Positions 43,393 through 54,420 are shown, counted from the first letter of the stretch. The stretch: 64,000 bases of DNA from an uncultured Bacteroidales bacterium (GCA_946406195.1 CAMJJT010000001.1:124001-188000); one strand, 5' to 3'. The notes: generated from the sequence alone by a model not told the origin. A program made the numbers and translations.

Positions 43393-43560
43393 AAATCTTT
43401 CTAAGCATTTCTCCGATTTTCCGGAGTCCAATTCAGAGTCGTATCATTTCTCCGATTTTGGAATTTGTCTTGAGCAGATTAGGTTTTTCCGGTGAGGGAG
43501 TTATGGGGTCCATAATGACCGAACCGAAAAGCCAAAGATGCCAAGAGAAAACCAAAATCC

Positions 43561-45747
<2,187 letters not shown>

Positions 45748-45807
45748 TTATACCAACAAATGCGTATAACAAATAAATTAGTAATAAAATTGTTACTAAT
45801 TATAAAA

Positions 45808-45969
45808 TTACCTGCATTTTTCGCCTTTTGTATCCACGTTCTCAATTCCTTCTGTAATCGGGTGAGCCGGATCTTGGAAGAGTGCCTTCAGATAGGTATC
45901 TCCGCTTACATGAACGATACGAATGGCATTCTTGTCACCGTCACTCCAACGCCCGAATTGAAATAATCG
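45808..45969 (-). pseudogene. Fragment of an InlB-repeat secreted protein
   Basis: An open stretch of 53 codons, RLFQFGRWSDGDKNAIRIVHVSGDTYLKALFQ..., is the end of an InlB B-repeat (compare SFSQWSDGNTSNPRIVTLNDNLTLTATF at 2682). PITEGIENVDTKGEKC then resembles the linker that precedes the short C-terminal module of such proteins. Upstream it is cut by a stop and a dispersed repeat (45970-45995); downstream the reading frame stops before the module. So both ends are lost. Confidence 0.65.
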
Positions 45970-46250
45970 TTAGAGCACCGCGAGATAAGAATTCGGGCTA
46001 TCGGCTCTGCCGACCTCTGCCCACGATGTCCTGTGTTCGGCACCTCCGTTGCCGAATAAACAATCGTCCACGGTGTCCTGTGACCGCGAGTTCCGCGAGC
46101 GGTTCTCCCTTCTCCCTTCTCCCTTCTCCCTTCTCCCTTCTCCCTTCTCCATTGCCTCCTTGCATCGGGTTTGCACCCTTCTCGCAATGGGTGCTCAATG
46201 GATGCTGAAAGGGTGCTCAATGGTTGCTGAAACCATCCTGAGCACCCTCT
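45970..46250. repeat. Repeat island: dispersed element, hairpins, 7-bp and 22-bp tandem repeats
   Basis: In order: the reverse complement of GAATTCTTATCTCGC..TGCTC.AACGATTATTT (45971-45994; plus-strand copy at 48544); hairpins TCGGC-tct-GCCGA (46001), TTCGGCA-cctccgt-TGCCGAA (46036) and CCGC...GCGG (46084); two copies of GTCCTGTG; seven nearly complete TTCTCCC heptamers (46103-46150); and a 22-bp tandem pair GGGTGCTCAATGG.TGCTGAAA (about 46191-46234). No ORF here has coding character; the tiny-alphabet ORFs in the track come from the heptamers. Confidence 0.7.
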
Positions 46251-46291
46251 CGCTTATCTATCAACCCTCGGATCACTATCCTTCGGTCTTC

Positions 46292-46651
46292 TTACGGCTC
46301 TATCGTTCTGCCTGCTTTCAACGCCTCACTCACCTCGTGCCGCACGTAGTCGCACAACCGCCCCTGAATAGGCTTATTACGCCGTCTCGCCTTGCGTTTG
46401 GCCTCATCATACTTGGCTTGCCACGCCGCACGACGCTCCGGATCATTAAGAACAGCTTTGCTGGCAGTTATATAATCCGCAAAACTCTTGCATGTCGGAT
46501 GAGCAGCTTTCTTTTGCTTCGTCTTTTTGCTTAACTCCGGCTTCAAACACACTGCCGCCCATTCTCCGTTACCGGGTATATGTCTTGCATAATGTCTGCT
46601 GTCTATATTTCCTTGCAAATCATCTATTATACTGGTCCATTTGGCTTTCAT
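46292..46651 (-). CDS. Small basic protein of unknown function
   Basis: 119 residues from ATG 46651 (MKAKWTSIIDDLQGNIDSRHYARH). The track's 16 extra residues lie in the promoter region. It is highly basic (AAWQAKYDEAKRKARRRNKPIQGR), with a central KSFADYITASKAVLNDPERRAAWQAKYDEAKR helix pair and no signal peptide. Charge suggests nucleic-acid binding. Not recognised. It has its own good promoter, TTTGCATATATC 24 bp before TACCTTTG (46696-46689), which supports a real gene. Confidence 0.6.
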   Translation of the reverse strand: MKAKWTSIIDDLQGNIDSRHYARHIPGNGEWAAVCLKPELSKKTKQKKAAHPTCKSFADYITASKAVLNDPERRAAWQAKYDEAKRKARRRNKPIQGRLCDYVRHEVSEALKAGRTIEP

Positions 46652-46688
46652 ATTGCGGCACTTTTTTACTTGATTACTAATTCGACGA

Positions 46689-46720
46689 CAAAGGTACACA
46701 AAATTTTTGATATATGCAAA
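46689..46720 (-). promoter_or_regulatory. Promoter of the small basic protein gene
   Basis: Minus-strand TTTGCATATATC (from 46720) starts 24 bp before TACCTTTG (46696-46689). Start codon 38 nt downstream. Confidence 0.65.
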
Positions 46721-46853
46721 TTTTCGTACTTGCTTTTATAACAAAAACTTAGTTTTTTTGCTTTTTCCGCCTTTTGTATCCTCCAAAATTGGCGGATTGG
46801 GCGGTGACACTACTGTTGATATATGCAAATAAATTAAGAAAAATCTTCTTTTT

Positions 46854-46896
46854 CTTGCACATATCAAAAAAAAGCAGTAATTTTGCAGCGCAAAAT
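46854..46896 (+). promoter_or_regulatory. Promoter of the OmpA-family operon
   Basis: CTTGCACATATC (46854) starts 24 bp before TAATTTTG (46878-46885). The -7 box is in a perfect dyad AATTTTGC-agc-GCAAAATT (46879-46897), the third of this kind in the window. Confidence 0.65.
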
Positions 46897-46906
46897 TGAT
46901 CAGTCT

Positions 46907-48544
46907 ATGAGACGAATAATCGGATTACTATTTTTGGCGGTAACAAGCGTCAGTCTGATGGCGCAGGTCAAGTTACCGCAAGTGAGGGTATTGGAGACGA
47001 AGGGATGGCAGATACAGCACTCGGTGATGTCATGGGATTCGCTGAGCATCTATTTCTCGGCTCAGGCACCGGGAGCGAGCAGTTATGATCTGTATGTAGT
47101 GCGCGCAGAAGGTTGGCGATGGAGCGAACCGGAGCGGCTGGAGACCATCAGCACAGACGAAGACGAGTGGTGGCCTTCTATCAGCAGCAACGAACAAATG
47201 CTCTTTTATGTGCACCGCACCGCTGCTAACCCGAACGAGAAAAACAGCCGCGAGAAACAACAGATCTACCGTGCTTGGCAGAAGAACGGCACATGGACCG
47301 AACCGGCGCCGATCATCATTAGCAGCACCGACGACTCGGAGCCGCAGCTCTTGGAAGATAACAGTACCTTGCTCTTCGTGCGCCGCACGGAAGGCAAACG
47401 GCACGAGAAAACCGCCACACCGATGGTAGCCTCCATGATGGACAGTCATAACTGGACCCTGCCTTCCGCATACACGGAGACGCCCCAACCCAATCCCATC
47501 TTAGCCCTCAGCGGCAATGTAGTTATGACGAAAGGACGCCGTCCCCTGACTACCGGCTTAGTGATGGTCTATGACGCCATGACCGGACAACTGGAGCAAG
47601 AGGCGTTGGTTCATCCCATGAGCGGACATTGGCGCGTCGCGCTCGGCAAAGACAGACATTACCGCTTGGCGATCACCGCTCCCGGCTATTCCTACCAATA
47701 CCTCGATATTCGCACCGACTCCTTGCCGGCACGTGAAGAGCGGAGCGTAGCAACGATCGTCCTCGATAACCAACTATCGCTGCGTCTGAACGGCTACGAC
47801 GCCGAGACCCAACAAACGGTGTACAGCACGCGTCAAGTACTCCCCTTAGGTCAACTGCACTCCCTGCCTATTGAGCAGAAAGGCTACGAAGACACCACCT
47901 TGGTCATTAACACCAAACGACCGACCGTCTTCACCGAGACCGAACTGGACATCCCCTTACACCCTCTCAAGAGCCGGCACCTCTTCATCGTGACGAACGC
48001 CCAGACCGAAGAGTTGGTGGAGGACGCAAGGCTGCGCCTGAACGGTCAACCTACCGCCGCCGACACGACCTTACGAATCGGACAGGAGGTAGCGCTGCAG
48101 GTCTCCGCACCGGGCTATCTCTTCTATGACACCGTCCTCAATACAGGCACCTCCACCCAACAAGCCACTATCCGTATCCGCCTCCTGCCCATCGAGAAAG
48201 GAATGGTCCTTCAACTGCGGAATATCCAATTCGAATACGACTCTTACGAGTTGACCGAGAGTTCCAACGACGCTTTGGAAGCTCTCGCACAACTGATGTT
48301 CATCAACCCCACGCTGCGTATCGAACTATCCGCACACACGGACGATCAGGGCTCCGACCGATACAACGACAAACTCTCCACCCTCCGCGGACAAGCCGTT
48401 CAGTCATGGCTCAAACAGCGCGGTATCGCCATCGAACGGATCGAATCCGTAGGCTACGGAAAGCGTAAACCCTTAGTAGCCAACGACAGCGAAGAGAACC
48501 GCGCCATCAACCGAAGAGTGGAAATGAGGGTGATTGATAATTGA
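46907..48544 (+). CDS. OmpA-family protein with N-terminal propeller-like region
   Basis: About 545 residues from ATG 46907 (signal RRIIGLLFLAVTSVSLMAQ). Residues 30-200 carry PD40/WD40-like strands (HSVMSWDSLSIYFSAQ, EDEWWPSISSNEQMLFYVHR, DDSEPQLLEDNSTLLFVRR), then carboxypeptidase-regulatory-like beta domains, and the C-terminal OmpA domain (LQLRNIQFEYDSYELTESSNDALEALAQLM, ELSAHTDDQGSDRYNDKLSTLRGQAVQSWL, RRVEMRVI), which binds peptidoglycan. This order resembles PorE-type proteins that link type IX secretion to the cell wall, but without visible TPRs the role is open. The stop TGA comes from an AATTGAG unit. Confidence 0.85.
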   Translation: MRRIIGLLFLAVTSVSLMAQVKLPQVRVLETKGWQIQHSVMSWDSLSIYFSAQAPGASSYDLYVVRAEGWRWSEPERLETISTDEDEWWPSISSNEQMLFYVHRTAANPNEKNSREKQQIYRAWQKNGTWTEPAPIIISSTDDSEPQLLEDNSTLLFVRRTEGKRHEKTATPMVASMMDSHNWTLPSAYTETPQPNPILALSGNVVMTKGRRPLTTGLVMVYDAMTGQLEQEALVHPMSGHWRVALGKDRHYRLAITAPGYSYQYLDIRTDSLPAREERSVATIVLDNQLSLRLNGYDAETQQTVYSTRQVLPLGQLHSLPIEQKGYEDTTLVINTKRPTVFTETELDIPLHPLKSRHLFIVTNAQTEELVEDARLRLNGQPTAADTTLRIGQEVALQVSAPGYLFYDTVLNTGTSTQQATIRIRLLPIEKGMVLQLRNIQFEYDSYELTESSNDALEALAQLMFINPTLRIELSAHTDDQGSDRYNDKLSTLRGQAVQSWLKQRGIAIERIESVGYGKRKPLVANDSEENRAINRRVEMRVIDN

Positions 48545-48610
48545 GAATTCTTATCTCGCTTTGCTCGAACGATTATTTTCGACAAGCGAAAATCTTGATA
48601 ATTGACAATT
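48537..48610. repeat. Dispersed repeat and AATTGAC-type units between two genes
   Basis: GAATTCTTATCTCGCTTTGC and AACGATTATTT (48544-48578) match the reverse complement of 45966-45994. The element itself folds: TCGCTT...TCGAA / TTCGA.AAGCGA. AATTGAG (48537) supplies the stop of the upstream gene and ATAATTGACAATT runs into the next start codon. Confidence 0.65.
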
Positions 48611-50020
48611 ATGCGAAAGATATTCATATTATTGATTGCATGCGTGAGTGTATGCGCGCAGGCACAGGAGAAATACAGCGTGGTACTGGAGCGAACCAAA
48701 TCGCTCAGCCCTTACGAAGCCATCTACGAACTGATGGACTACCAGTACTGGAAACCCGAATTAGCAGCCGTCTATTACGAGTTAGGCAACCATTGTTACA
48801 GCCTGCTGCCTACCCGCGATCCGCTGCACCATTACACCGAACTGAGCACGCTCCTCTATCAATCCCGCCTGTTCTACGGTAACTGTCTCCATTTTGCCAA
48901 GGACCAGAAACTGCCCGGATGGCAGTACTCCGAGATAGCAGACGGTCAGAAAAAAATCGATTATGCCACCTTGGAAGCCTATGTTCGTCCGCGACTCAAA
49001 GAGGTGGAACGCCAACAGATAGCCTGCGACTCCATCTATCATACTTTCAACCGCATGTCCGACCGCTACAACCGCTGTCTGACGCTCTTCAGCACTTTCC
49101 TCGAAGCCTACACGCGGGAGAAAACAGCCCATCTGCAACTCCAACCCTCCGAACGGGACATGTTGATCGCTCTGCAACGCGAAGCGGACACGCTGGAGAT
49201 AGACATCCGCACTTTCAAACAAGCCCTGTCGCTGCAACCCATTCCCGGATACGAACCTGTCTTCCGCAAAGAAGAGATCGCCCTGTACCGTCTGGACGGG
49301 CTGACGCACACGGATTTCTTGCAGAACAACGTCGCCCTTTGGGACTACAGCCAATGGGTGAGCCGTTTCCTGAACGAACAGACCGAAGTCTATGAGCGCT
49401 TATACGCAGACATCGACCGCGAGTACGCACAATTATGCCGCCAGACGGCACTCTATGCGCAGGGTGAACCTATTTCAGGATATTTCGACGCCTCCCTAAG
49501 CGGACGATGCAACCGTCTGGAACTTCGTTCACCGCGTATCGATTCTATTCTCTTCATGCAACAATCCATCCGCCATGCCGCTGCGGAGCGCTTACTGGCA
49601 CAGAGCACCGATCCGCAGTCCATCCGCGAACTCCAACCTCTGCTGCAGATAGCATCGTCCGTCTATAACGAGACGCCCGATAGTGCCCTGACGCTAATCA
49701 AAGAGCACCTCATCCGGATGGCACAACCCCTCCGCGTAATGCAGTCTCCTAATTATATCCATCCTGTCAGCGGCGAGACAATCCGTTACAATGCCTATGC
49801 CGGAGAACAAGTTCATTGCCTGCTGCCTGACGAGAACGGATTCCGCTGCGTCATCAGCGATGAGGAAGGCACCCGTGTACTGCTGCTCAACCGCGACATG
49901 GAAGCCCTCCGCGTAGTGACGCACGCCACCAACGAGAAGCCGCTCGTCTATACCCGTATCCCGGGCAACCGATGGGCTTTGATAACCGACCAAAATATCT
50001 ATATCGATGATTTGCAATGA
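48611..50020 (+). CDS. Secreted protein of unknown function, partner of the OmpA-family gene
   Basis: About 469 residues from ATG 48611 with signal peptide RKIFILLIACVSVCAQA. The body is mainly helical: SPYEAIYELMDYQYWKPELAAVYYELGNHCYSLL, a Tyr/Leu-rich TPR-like beginning; QQIACDSIYHTFNRMSDRYNRCLTLFSTFLEAYTREK; a C-terminal beta part LPDENGFRCVISDEEGTRVLLLNRDMEALRVV. Not recognised. It follows the OmpA-family gene by about 66 nt that are filled with a dispersed repeat and AATTGAC units, so the two may share a transcript. The end overlaps aroB by 14 nt. Confidence 0.65.
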   Translation: MRKIFILLIACVSVCAQAQEKYSVVLERTKSLSPYEAIYELMDYQYWKPELAAVYYELGNHCYSLLPTRDPLHHYTELSTLLYQSRLFYGNCLHFAKDQKLPGWQYSEIADGQKKIDYATLEAYVRPRLKEVERQQIACDSIYHTFNRMSDRYNRCLTLFSTFLEAYTREKTAHLQLQPSERDMLIALQREADTLEIDIRTFKQALSLQPIPGYEPVFRKEEIALYRLDGLTHTDFLQNNVALWDYSQWVSRFLNEQTEVYERLYADIDREYAQLCRQTALYAQGEPISGYFDASLSGRCNRLELRSPRIDSILFMQQSIRHAAAERLLAQSTDPQSIRELQPLLQIASSVYNETPDSALTLIKEHLIRMAQPLRVMQSPNYIHPVSGETIRYNAYAGEQVHCLLPDENGFRCVISDEEGTRVLLLNRDMEALRVVTHATNEKPLVYTRIPGNRWALITDQNIYIDDLQ

Positions 50021-51038
50021 TCTACATAGCGCCTTGACACCCTTTCTCACGGACCACCAACAGGTCTGCATCGTACGCGATGAAGGAGTGAAGGAGTTAA
50101 GGATTGAAGGAGTGAAAGAGTTAGTACTCCGCACCTCCGAGCAGACTAAATCCATAGAGACGGTACAGGTCATCTGGGATTTTCTCTTTGCGCAGGAGAT
50201 GACGCGCCACGGACTGCTCATTGCCATCGGCGGAGGAGTACTGACAGACTTGGCAGGTTTTGCTGCCTCGACCTACAAACGGGGTATCGATTACATCAAT
50301 ATTCCTACCACCCTTCTTGCTATGGTGGACGCCTCGTCCGGAGGTAAAACGGGCGTTAACTACCACGGACTGAAGAACAGTATCGGGGCTTTCTATCCGC
50401 CCGTAGAGACACTCATCTGTCCTACTTGGCTCAAGACCCTTCCTGCAGAACAGTTCCTTTCGGGCTTCGCTGAAATGCTCAAAACAGGACTAGTAAAGAA
50501 GAGGGAGGGAGAAAAGGAAGCCTTGTGGGAGGCATTGTTGGGTTATGATCTGGACACGTTGCCGCTGGATACACTGACACCCCTAATCGAGCAATGCGTT
50601 GCCGTCAAAGAGGAGATTGTGGCGGCAGATCCGAAAGAGTCCGGTTTGCGCAAAGTGCTTAATTTCGGGCACACCTTCGGGCACGCGTTGGAAGAAATCC
50701 AAATGGTAAATGGTCAATGGTCAAATGGTAAATGGCTTCACGGCTACGCCGTCCTCTACGGCATGATTGCGGAGTTGTACCTGAGCGTAGTAAAACTCGG
50801 CTGCCCCAAAGAACCCCTCCAACAACTGACGCAACTCATGCTCCATTATTACGGTCGTCCGCAATGTAACTGTTCAGACCGCGAGGCGCTTATCTCGCTT
50901 ATGCAGCAGGATAAAAAGAACGAGCGTACCGCTGAGATCAACTGCACGCTCTTACAAGAAATAGGTTCGCCTCGCACCAATCAAGTAATCACGACCGACG
51001 AAGCAAACGAAGCCTTAGAATATCTTTTCGCCCTGTAA
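50007..51038 (+). CDS. aroB: 3-dehydroquinate synthase with two repeat inserts
   Basis: Second step of the shikimate pathway. 343 residues. Seen: IAIGGGVLTDLAGFAASTYKRGIDYINIPTTLLAMVDASSGGKTGVNYHGLKNSIGAFYPP, FLSGFAEMLKTGL, RKVLNFGHTFGHALE (two metal ligands) and HGYAVLYGM. Two repeat-encoded stretches are in frame: EGVKELRIEGVKELVL (24-bp unit twice, 50081-50128) in the N-terminal NAD domain, and QMVNGQWSNGKW (AAATGGT heptamers, 50701-50736) just after the second metal-ligand block. The C-terminus overlaps the convergent secreted-protein gene by 24 nt. Confidence 0.94.
   Translation: MICNDLHSALTPFLTDHQQVCIVRDEGVKELRIEGVKELVLRTSEQTKSIETVQVIWDFLFAQEMTRHGLLIAIGGGVLTDLAGFAASTYKRGIDYINIPTTLLAMVDASSGGKTGVNYHGLKNSIGAFYPPVETLICPTWLKTLPAEQFLSGFAEMLKTGLVKKREGEKEALWEALLGYDLDTLPLDTLTPLIEQCVAVKEEIVAADPKESGLRKVLNFGHTFGHALEEIQMVNGQWSNGKWLHGYAVLYGMIAELYLSVVKLGCPKEPLQQLTQLMLHYYGRPQCNCSDREALISLMQQDKKNERTAEINCTLLQEIGSPRTNQVITTDEANEALEYLFAL
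50701..50736. repeat. AAATGGT heptamers inside aroB
   Basis: AAATGGT, AAATGGT, CAATGGT, CAAATGGT, AAATGGC. They encode NGQWSNGK between the conserved HTFGHALE and LHGYAV blocks, a place where AroB has a short loop. A 24-bp tandem pair is at 50081-50128. Confidence 0.8.
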
Positions 51039-53030
51039 GGTATAGCACCCTTCTTCGGTCTGCACTACCACCACACCGTCTCGTACCACGAGGCGGTTTT
51101 CTCTTTCATCCTCCACCTGTCCGATACCTTGAGGCGCATAGCGTTCCTGACGGATGATATACAGCGTCACGACGTCATAATCATAACTGACAATAACATA
51201 CGTACGCGTCGGAACATCTTGAACGAAAGACGATAACCGGAACTTATTCTCTACGGCGTACTTCTTTCCTTTATAACTCAATTCGGTCCATCCGTTCACT
51301 ACCGTACTATCCAGCACTAAATAGCGACAAACATCGATGGAATCGATACTTTCTGGTGCTTTTTCCGGCAAAACCTCCTCATTCATTCCTATCCGGAAAG
51401 GCTCTGTCGGAGACAGTTCAGGTACTCCGAAATAATTCATAAACCGTCCGACCACACCGGACAAAGGATCACCGGCTTTCACATCCGCACCGTACCGTTT
51501 ACCTGTCACGCCGTCCCCGCGGTCAAATAGCAACATACTGCCGGTTTCATCGCGTACATAGATATAGTTGTCATATTTCTTGGTAACCACTACATCGTTC
51601 AGATAAGTCATCGCGTAGTCTGCCGACTCAACTGCCTCGCTCACGTTTTTCTTACGTTCCAGATGCAGCAGAACCAAAACCGACGTTTGTACATCGCCGG
51701 ACGTAAACAACAAAGTATCCGTATAATGACCCGCTTGAATGACATTATACGTAATCGTCAATACGTCTCCGTCACGATCTAAAATATCCGATGAAAGCGA
51801 GAAGAATTGCGTATTGGTATGAGTCACTTGAATATCCTCAGACAAAAGATTTGCATTGATCTCAATAGTCTTCGCTCCGGAAGTCTCGGTCGTTATTCCG
51901 AAGTTTACCATCGGCGCTATAATAGCCGCTACATCTCCGATAGCTTCCACACGGCGATAGAGACAAACCGGAGTCTGCGAACGCTCTGCGTAACAAGCAA
52001 AAAGCGTAGGATTATTCGAGGCGTTATACTGAATAATCTTCGCCAGACTGTTACCCTTGTTGGTAATCACCGCCTCGCCTCCATTTTCAATCCTTATATC
52101 CCAATAACCGTAGTTCCCGTAAGTCTGCTCGCTGACTACATCCGTCCAAAGCGCCAAACGGTTCTTGGTGCGTCCTCCCGACGCCACCAAATAAGCTTCT
52201 TCGTATCGTAACTCGTCTTGGAAGATATACGATTTTTCTCCGTTGAAATCGGCGATATGTAGGGTATAGATCGCTCTTTCATCTGCCTCCACGTGCATAC
52301 GGTCAGACGAATAGTGCGCCTTGATAGCATGTATATTATTGACACTCTCGTACTCGTCAAAATAACCCATTATATAGTTCACACCCTCTTTATAGACACC
52401 GAAGATCACTTGGTCGGAGTCCTCTAACTGCGCCACATCCGTCACCAACTGATAAGTATCCATCGTGAAGACAGTGCTACCTCCTGCGCCCGAACGGATA
52501 GTGACAGAGTTGATATAAATAGCGTTCTCGGTACACTTAACCCATAACTTGATTTTACCACTCTGCGGAGTCGCAAAAGTTACGATGGAATCGCGGTTAT
52601 ATACACCTTCTCCACTGCTCGCCGGTTTGGTCACAACGATACTATCCGGTCCGTTTTCACCTACCTGCACGTAGATCACTCCGCGTCCCCTACTGCTGTT
52701 CTGACAGAAATTGACCGTCACGCGTCGTACCTCTTCAAAAGCCAAGACAGACGTACACCCTGCTCCGCTGGTACCTGTTTTGACACCCACGCCGCACGAA
52801 TAAAGTCTCCCGTCCGCGGCATTTCGTCCGGCGGCATACTCAGTCGCCTCTTTATCACAAACCCAGCCGTCCGTCTTTCCGTCACAGGCATTTGCTCCCA
52901 CTCTACTTGCCCATTTCAACGAAGTAAACGTATAAGTCGTCACACCTCCTGCTACAGACAGCGGAAAAAGAAACAAAAGGAATGTACAAAGACTCAAAGT
53001 ACCCAGTACCAATTGATTGTGTGATTTCAT
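51015..53030 (-). CDS. Large secreted protein with OB-fold-like C-terminal region
   Basis: 671 residues with signal peptide NQLVLGTLSLCTFLLFLFPLSVAGG. N-terminal part (residues 30-180): YTFTSLKWASRVGANACDGKTDGWVC... and VNFCQNSSRGRGVIYVQVGENGPDSIVV, a beta-sandwich look with several Cys. The region at about 490-620 has the DUF5689/OB-fold appearance (YLNDVVVTKKYDNYIYVRDETGSMLLFD, LSGVVGRFMNYFGVPELSP). The end, VVRDGVVVVQTEEGCYTLQGEKIF, resembles short sorting-type terminal modules. Function unknown; likely surface or secreted via the type IX route. 24-nt convergent overlap with aroB. Confidence 0.75.
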   Translation of the reverse strand: MKSHNQLVLGTLSLCTFLLFLFPLSVAGGVTTYTFTSLKWASRVGANACDGKTDGWVCDKEATEYAAGRNAADGRLYSCGVGVKTGTSGAGCTSVLAFEEVRRVTVNFCQNSSRGRGVIYVQVGENGPDSIVVTKPASSGEGVYNRDSIVTFATPQSGKIKLWVKCTENAIYINSVTIRSGAGGSTVFTMDTYQLVTDVAQLEDSDQVIFGVYKEGVNYIMGYFDEYESVNNIHAIKAHYSSDRMHVEADERAIYTLHIADFNGEKSYIFQDELRYEEAYLVASGGRTKNRLALWTDVVSEQTYGNYGYWDIRIENGGEAVITNKGNSLAKIIQYNASNNPTLFACYAERSQTPVCLYRRVEAIGDVAAIIAPMVNFGITTETSGAKTIEINANLLSEDIQVTHTNTQFFSLSSDILDRDGDVLTITYNVIQAGHYTDTLLFTSGDVQTSVLVLLHLERKKNVSEAVESADYAMTYLNDVVVTKKYDNYIYVRDETGSMLLFDRGDGVTGKRYGADVKAGDPLSGVVGRFMNYFGVPELSPTEPFRIGMNEEVLPEKAPESIDSIDVCRYLVLDSTVVNGWTELSYKGKKYAVENKFRLSSFVQDVPTRTYVIVSYDYDVVTLYIIRQERYAPQGIGQVEDERENRLVVRDGVVVVQTEEGCYTLQGEKIF

Positions 53031-53093
53031 GCTATTAACAATTTAACGTCACAAAGTGACCATTTTAACGATTTAACGTTTGCTTTAGCAAAC

Positions 53094-54017
53094 CTATTTA
53101 TATGCCGCCACGATCTTCTTCACCAGCGGATGACGGACGATATCTTTCTCGTTGAATTCGATGATTCTTATACCTTTTATATTATGGAATCGCTCCATCG
53201 CATCGCGTAATCCGGATTGCTGGGAAGGGGGCAAATCGATCTGGGTCAAGTCACCGGTAACAATCATCTTTCCGCCAAGTCCCAGACGGGTAAGGAACAT
53301 CTTCAGTTGGAGCGCCGTTGTGTTCTGCGCCTCATCCAAGATCACCACGGCATCGGAGAGTGTCCGTCCACGCATGAAAGCCAACGGCGCAATCTGAATA
53401 GTGCCTTTCTCCATGTATTCTGCCAACTTAGCCGCAGGGATCATGTCCTGCAACGCATCGTAAAGAGGTTGCAGATACGGATCGATCTTCTCCTTCATGT
53501 CTCCGGGCAGAAAGCCTAATTTCTCGCCGGCCTCCACCGCCGGACGGGAGAGGATGATACGACGTACCTCTTTATTCTTCAATGCCCTTACAGCAAGAGA
53601 TATCGCCGTATAAGTCTTACCGCTACCTGCCGGACCGACCGCAAAGAGCAGGTCATTCTCTTCGTATGCCCGAACGAGTGCCTGTTGGTTGACCGAACGG
53701 GCATAAATAGATTTGCCGTTCACGCCATGAAGGATGAGATTATCAGTAGCCTGCTCATGAGGCTTGTCGCCATGCAAGAGTAGGAGCACATCCTGCTCGG
53801 TAAGACGGTTATTGCGTATGCAGAACTGCTCGCAGAGCCGCAGTGATTTCTCAAACTGCGACACCGCCGTTTCTCCACCCGTCACCTTCACCTGATACCC
53901 TCTCGCTACAACGCGTACGTCCGGGTGTTGGTTCTTGAGACAAAGGATATTGCAGTTATTCACGCCGTAAAAGGTCGGCGTATCGAGGGAATCCTGAAGA
54001 GTAATTATTGTTTCCAT
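53094..54017 (-). CDS. PhoH-family ATPase
   Basis: 307 residues. Seen: ALVRAYEENDLLFAVGPAGSGKTYTAISLAVRAL with Walker A, IILSRPAVEAGEKLGFLPGDMKEKIDPYLQPLYDAL, FMRGRTLSDAVVILDEAQNTTALQLKMFLTRLG with Walker B, and GDLTQIDLPPSQQSGL. PhoH proteins are predicted RNA-related ATPases (helicase-like). The start METIITLQDSLDTPTFYGVNN is the normal family N-terminus, so the 62-nt overlap with the next gene upstream is real. Confidence 0.92.
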   Translation of the reverse strand: METIITLQDSLDTPTFYGVNNCNILCLKNQHPDVRVVARGYQVKVTGGETAVSQFEKSLRLCEQFCIRNNRLTEQDVLLLLHGDKPHEQATDNLILHGVNGKSIYARSVNQQALVRAYEENDLLFAVGPAGSGKTYTAISLAVRALKNKEVRRIILSRPAVEAGEKLGFLPGDMKEKIDPYLQPLYDALQDMIPAAKLAEYMEKGTIQIAPLAFMRGRTLSDAVVILDEAQNTTALQLKMFLTRLGLGGKMIVTGDLTQIDLPPSQQSGLRDAMERFHNIKGIRIIEFNEKDIVRHPLVKKIVAAYK

Positions 54018-54393
54018 CTATACAAATCGTCTGTGCCCCGTTAGAGAGCAACAGATATGGTACATTGAGTTTTCGGTTATACGTGATAGCCTGATCTAAG
54101 GTCTTTTGTGTCAAGGGGACTGTCTCTGCCTTACATTCGATGAGCATCAAGGGGTGCATCTCCTTATCGTACACGACCGCATCGCAACGTTGGTTAATTG
54201 AGAATTGACAATTGACAATTGACAATTTTTCCAGAGGCACCTCTACCGCGATGAGCGAAGCGGGATACCCCCCTTCACTCACCATGCGGTGTAATAACTG
54301 CTGGCGGATCCACTCTTCGGGTGTCAAACGAACCCAACGGCGACGCCATTCACAGAAGATCTGCTCCTTGTTGTTTTGAACACGCGTCCTCAT
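53956..54393 (-). CDS. Nuclease-like protein with type I restriction HsdR N-terminal fold
   Basis: 145 residues, cytoplasmic. RLTPEEWIRQQLLHRMVSEGGYPASLIAVEVPL, then RCDAVVYDKEMHPLMLIECKAETVPLTQKTLDQAITYNRKLNVPYLLLSNGAQTICI shows a PD-(D/E)xK core (D...ECK) of the HSDR_N type. Such stand-alone proteins are conserved in Bacteroidota; no HsdM/S is nearby, so this is not a restriction system. KLSIVNCQFSINQ between strands is encoded by four AATTGAC-type heptamers (54196-54223). Overlaps phoH by 62 nt. Confidence 0.8.
   Translation of the reverse strand: MRTRVQNNKEQIFCEWRRRWVRLTPEEWIRQQLLHRMVSEGGYPASLIAVEVPLEKLSIVNCQFSINQRCDAVVYDKEMHPLMLIECKAETVPLTQKTLDQAITYNRKLNVPYLLLSNGAQTICIDGNNNYSSGFPRYADLLRRE
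54196..54223. repeat. Four AATT heptamers inside the nuclease-like gene
   Basis: On the plus strand AATTGAG, AATTGAC, AATTGAC, AATTGAC; on the coding strand the phase is again AATTGTC, read as LSIVNCQFSIN. Same peptide as in murF and the coiled-coil gene. Confidence 0.85.
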
Positions 54394-54420
54394 GACAGAC
54401 CGCTCCGCTGTTAGACTTAT

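Noticed and set aside
43433-43513. 26-codon minus-strand ORF MDPITPSPEKPNLL...
   Set aside because: Too short, no promoter or known relatives; partly made of the 15-bp direct repeat.
46103-46150. TTCTCCC tandem run as a CRISPR array
   Set aside because: Units are 7 bp with no spacers; no cas genes in the window.
53956-54393. HsdR-like gene as part of a restriction-modification system
   Set aside because: No methylase, specificity or helicase domain nearby; the stand-alone form is common in Bacteroidota.
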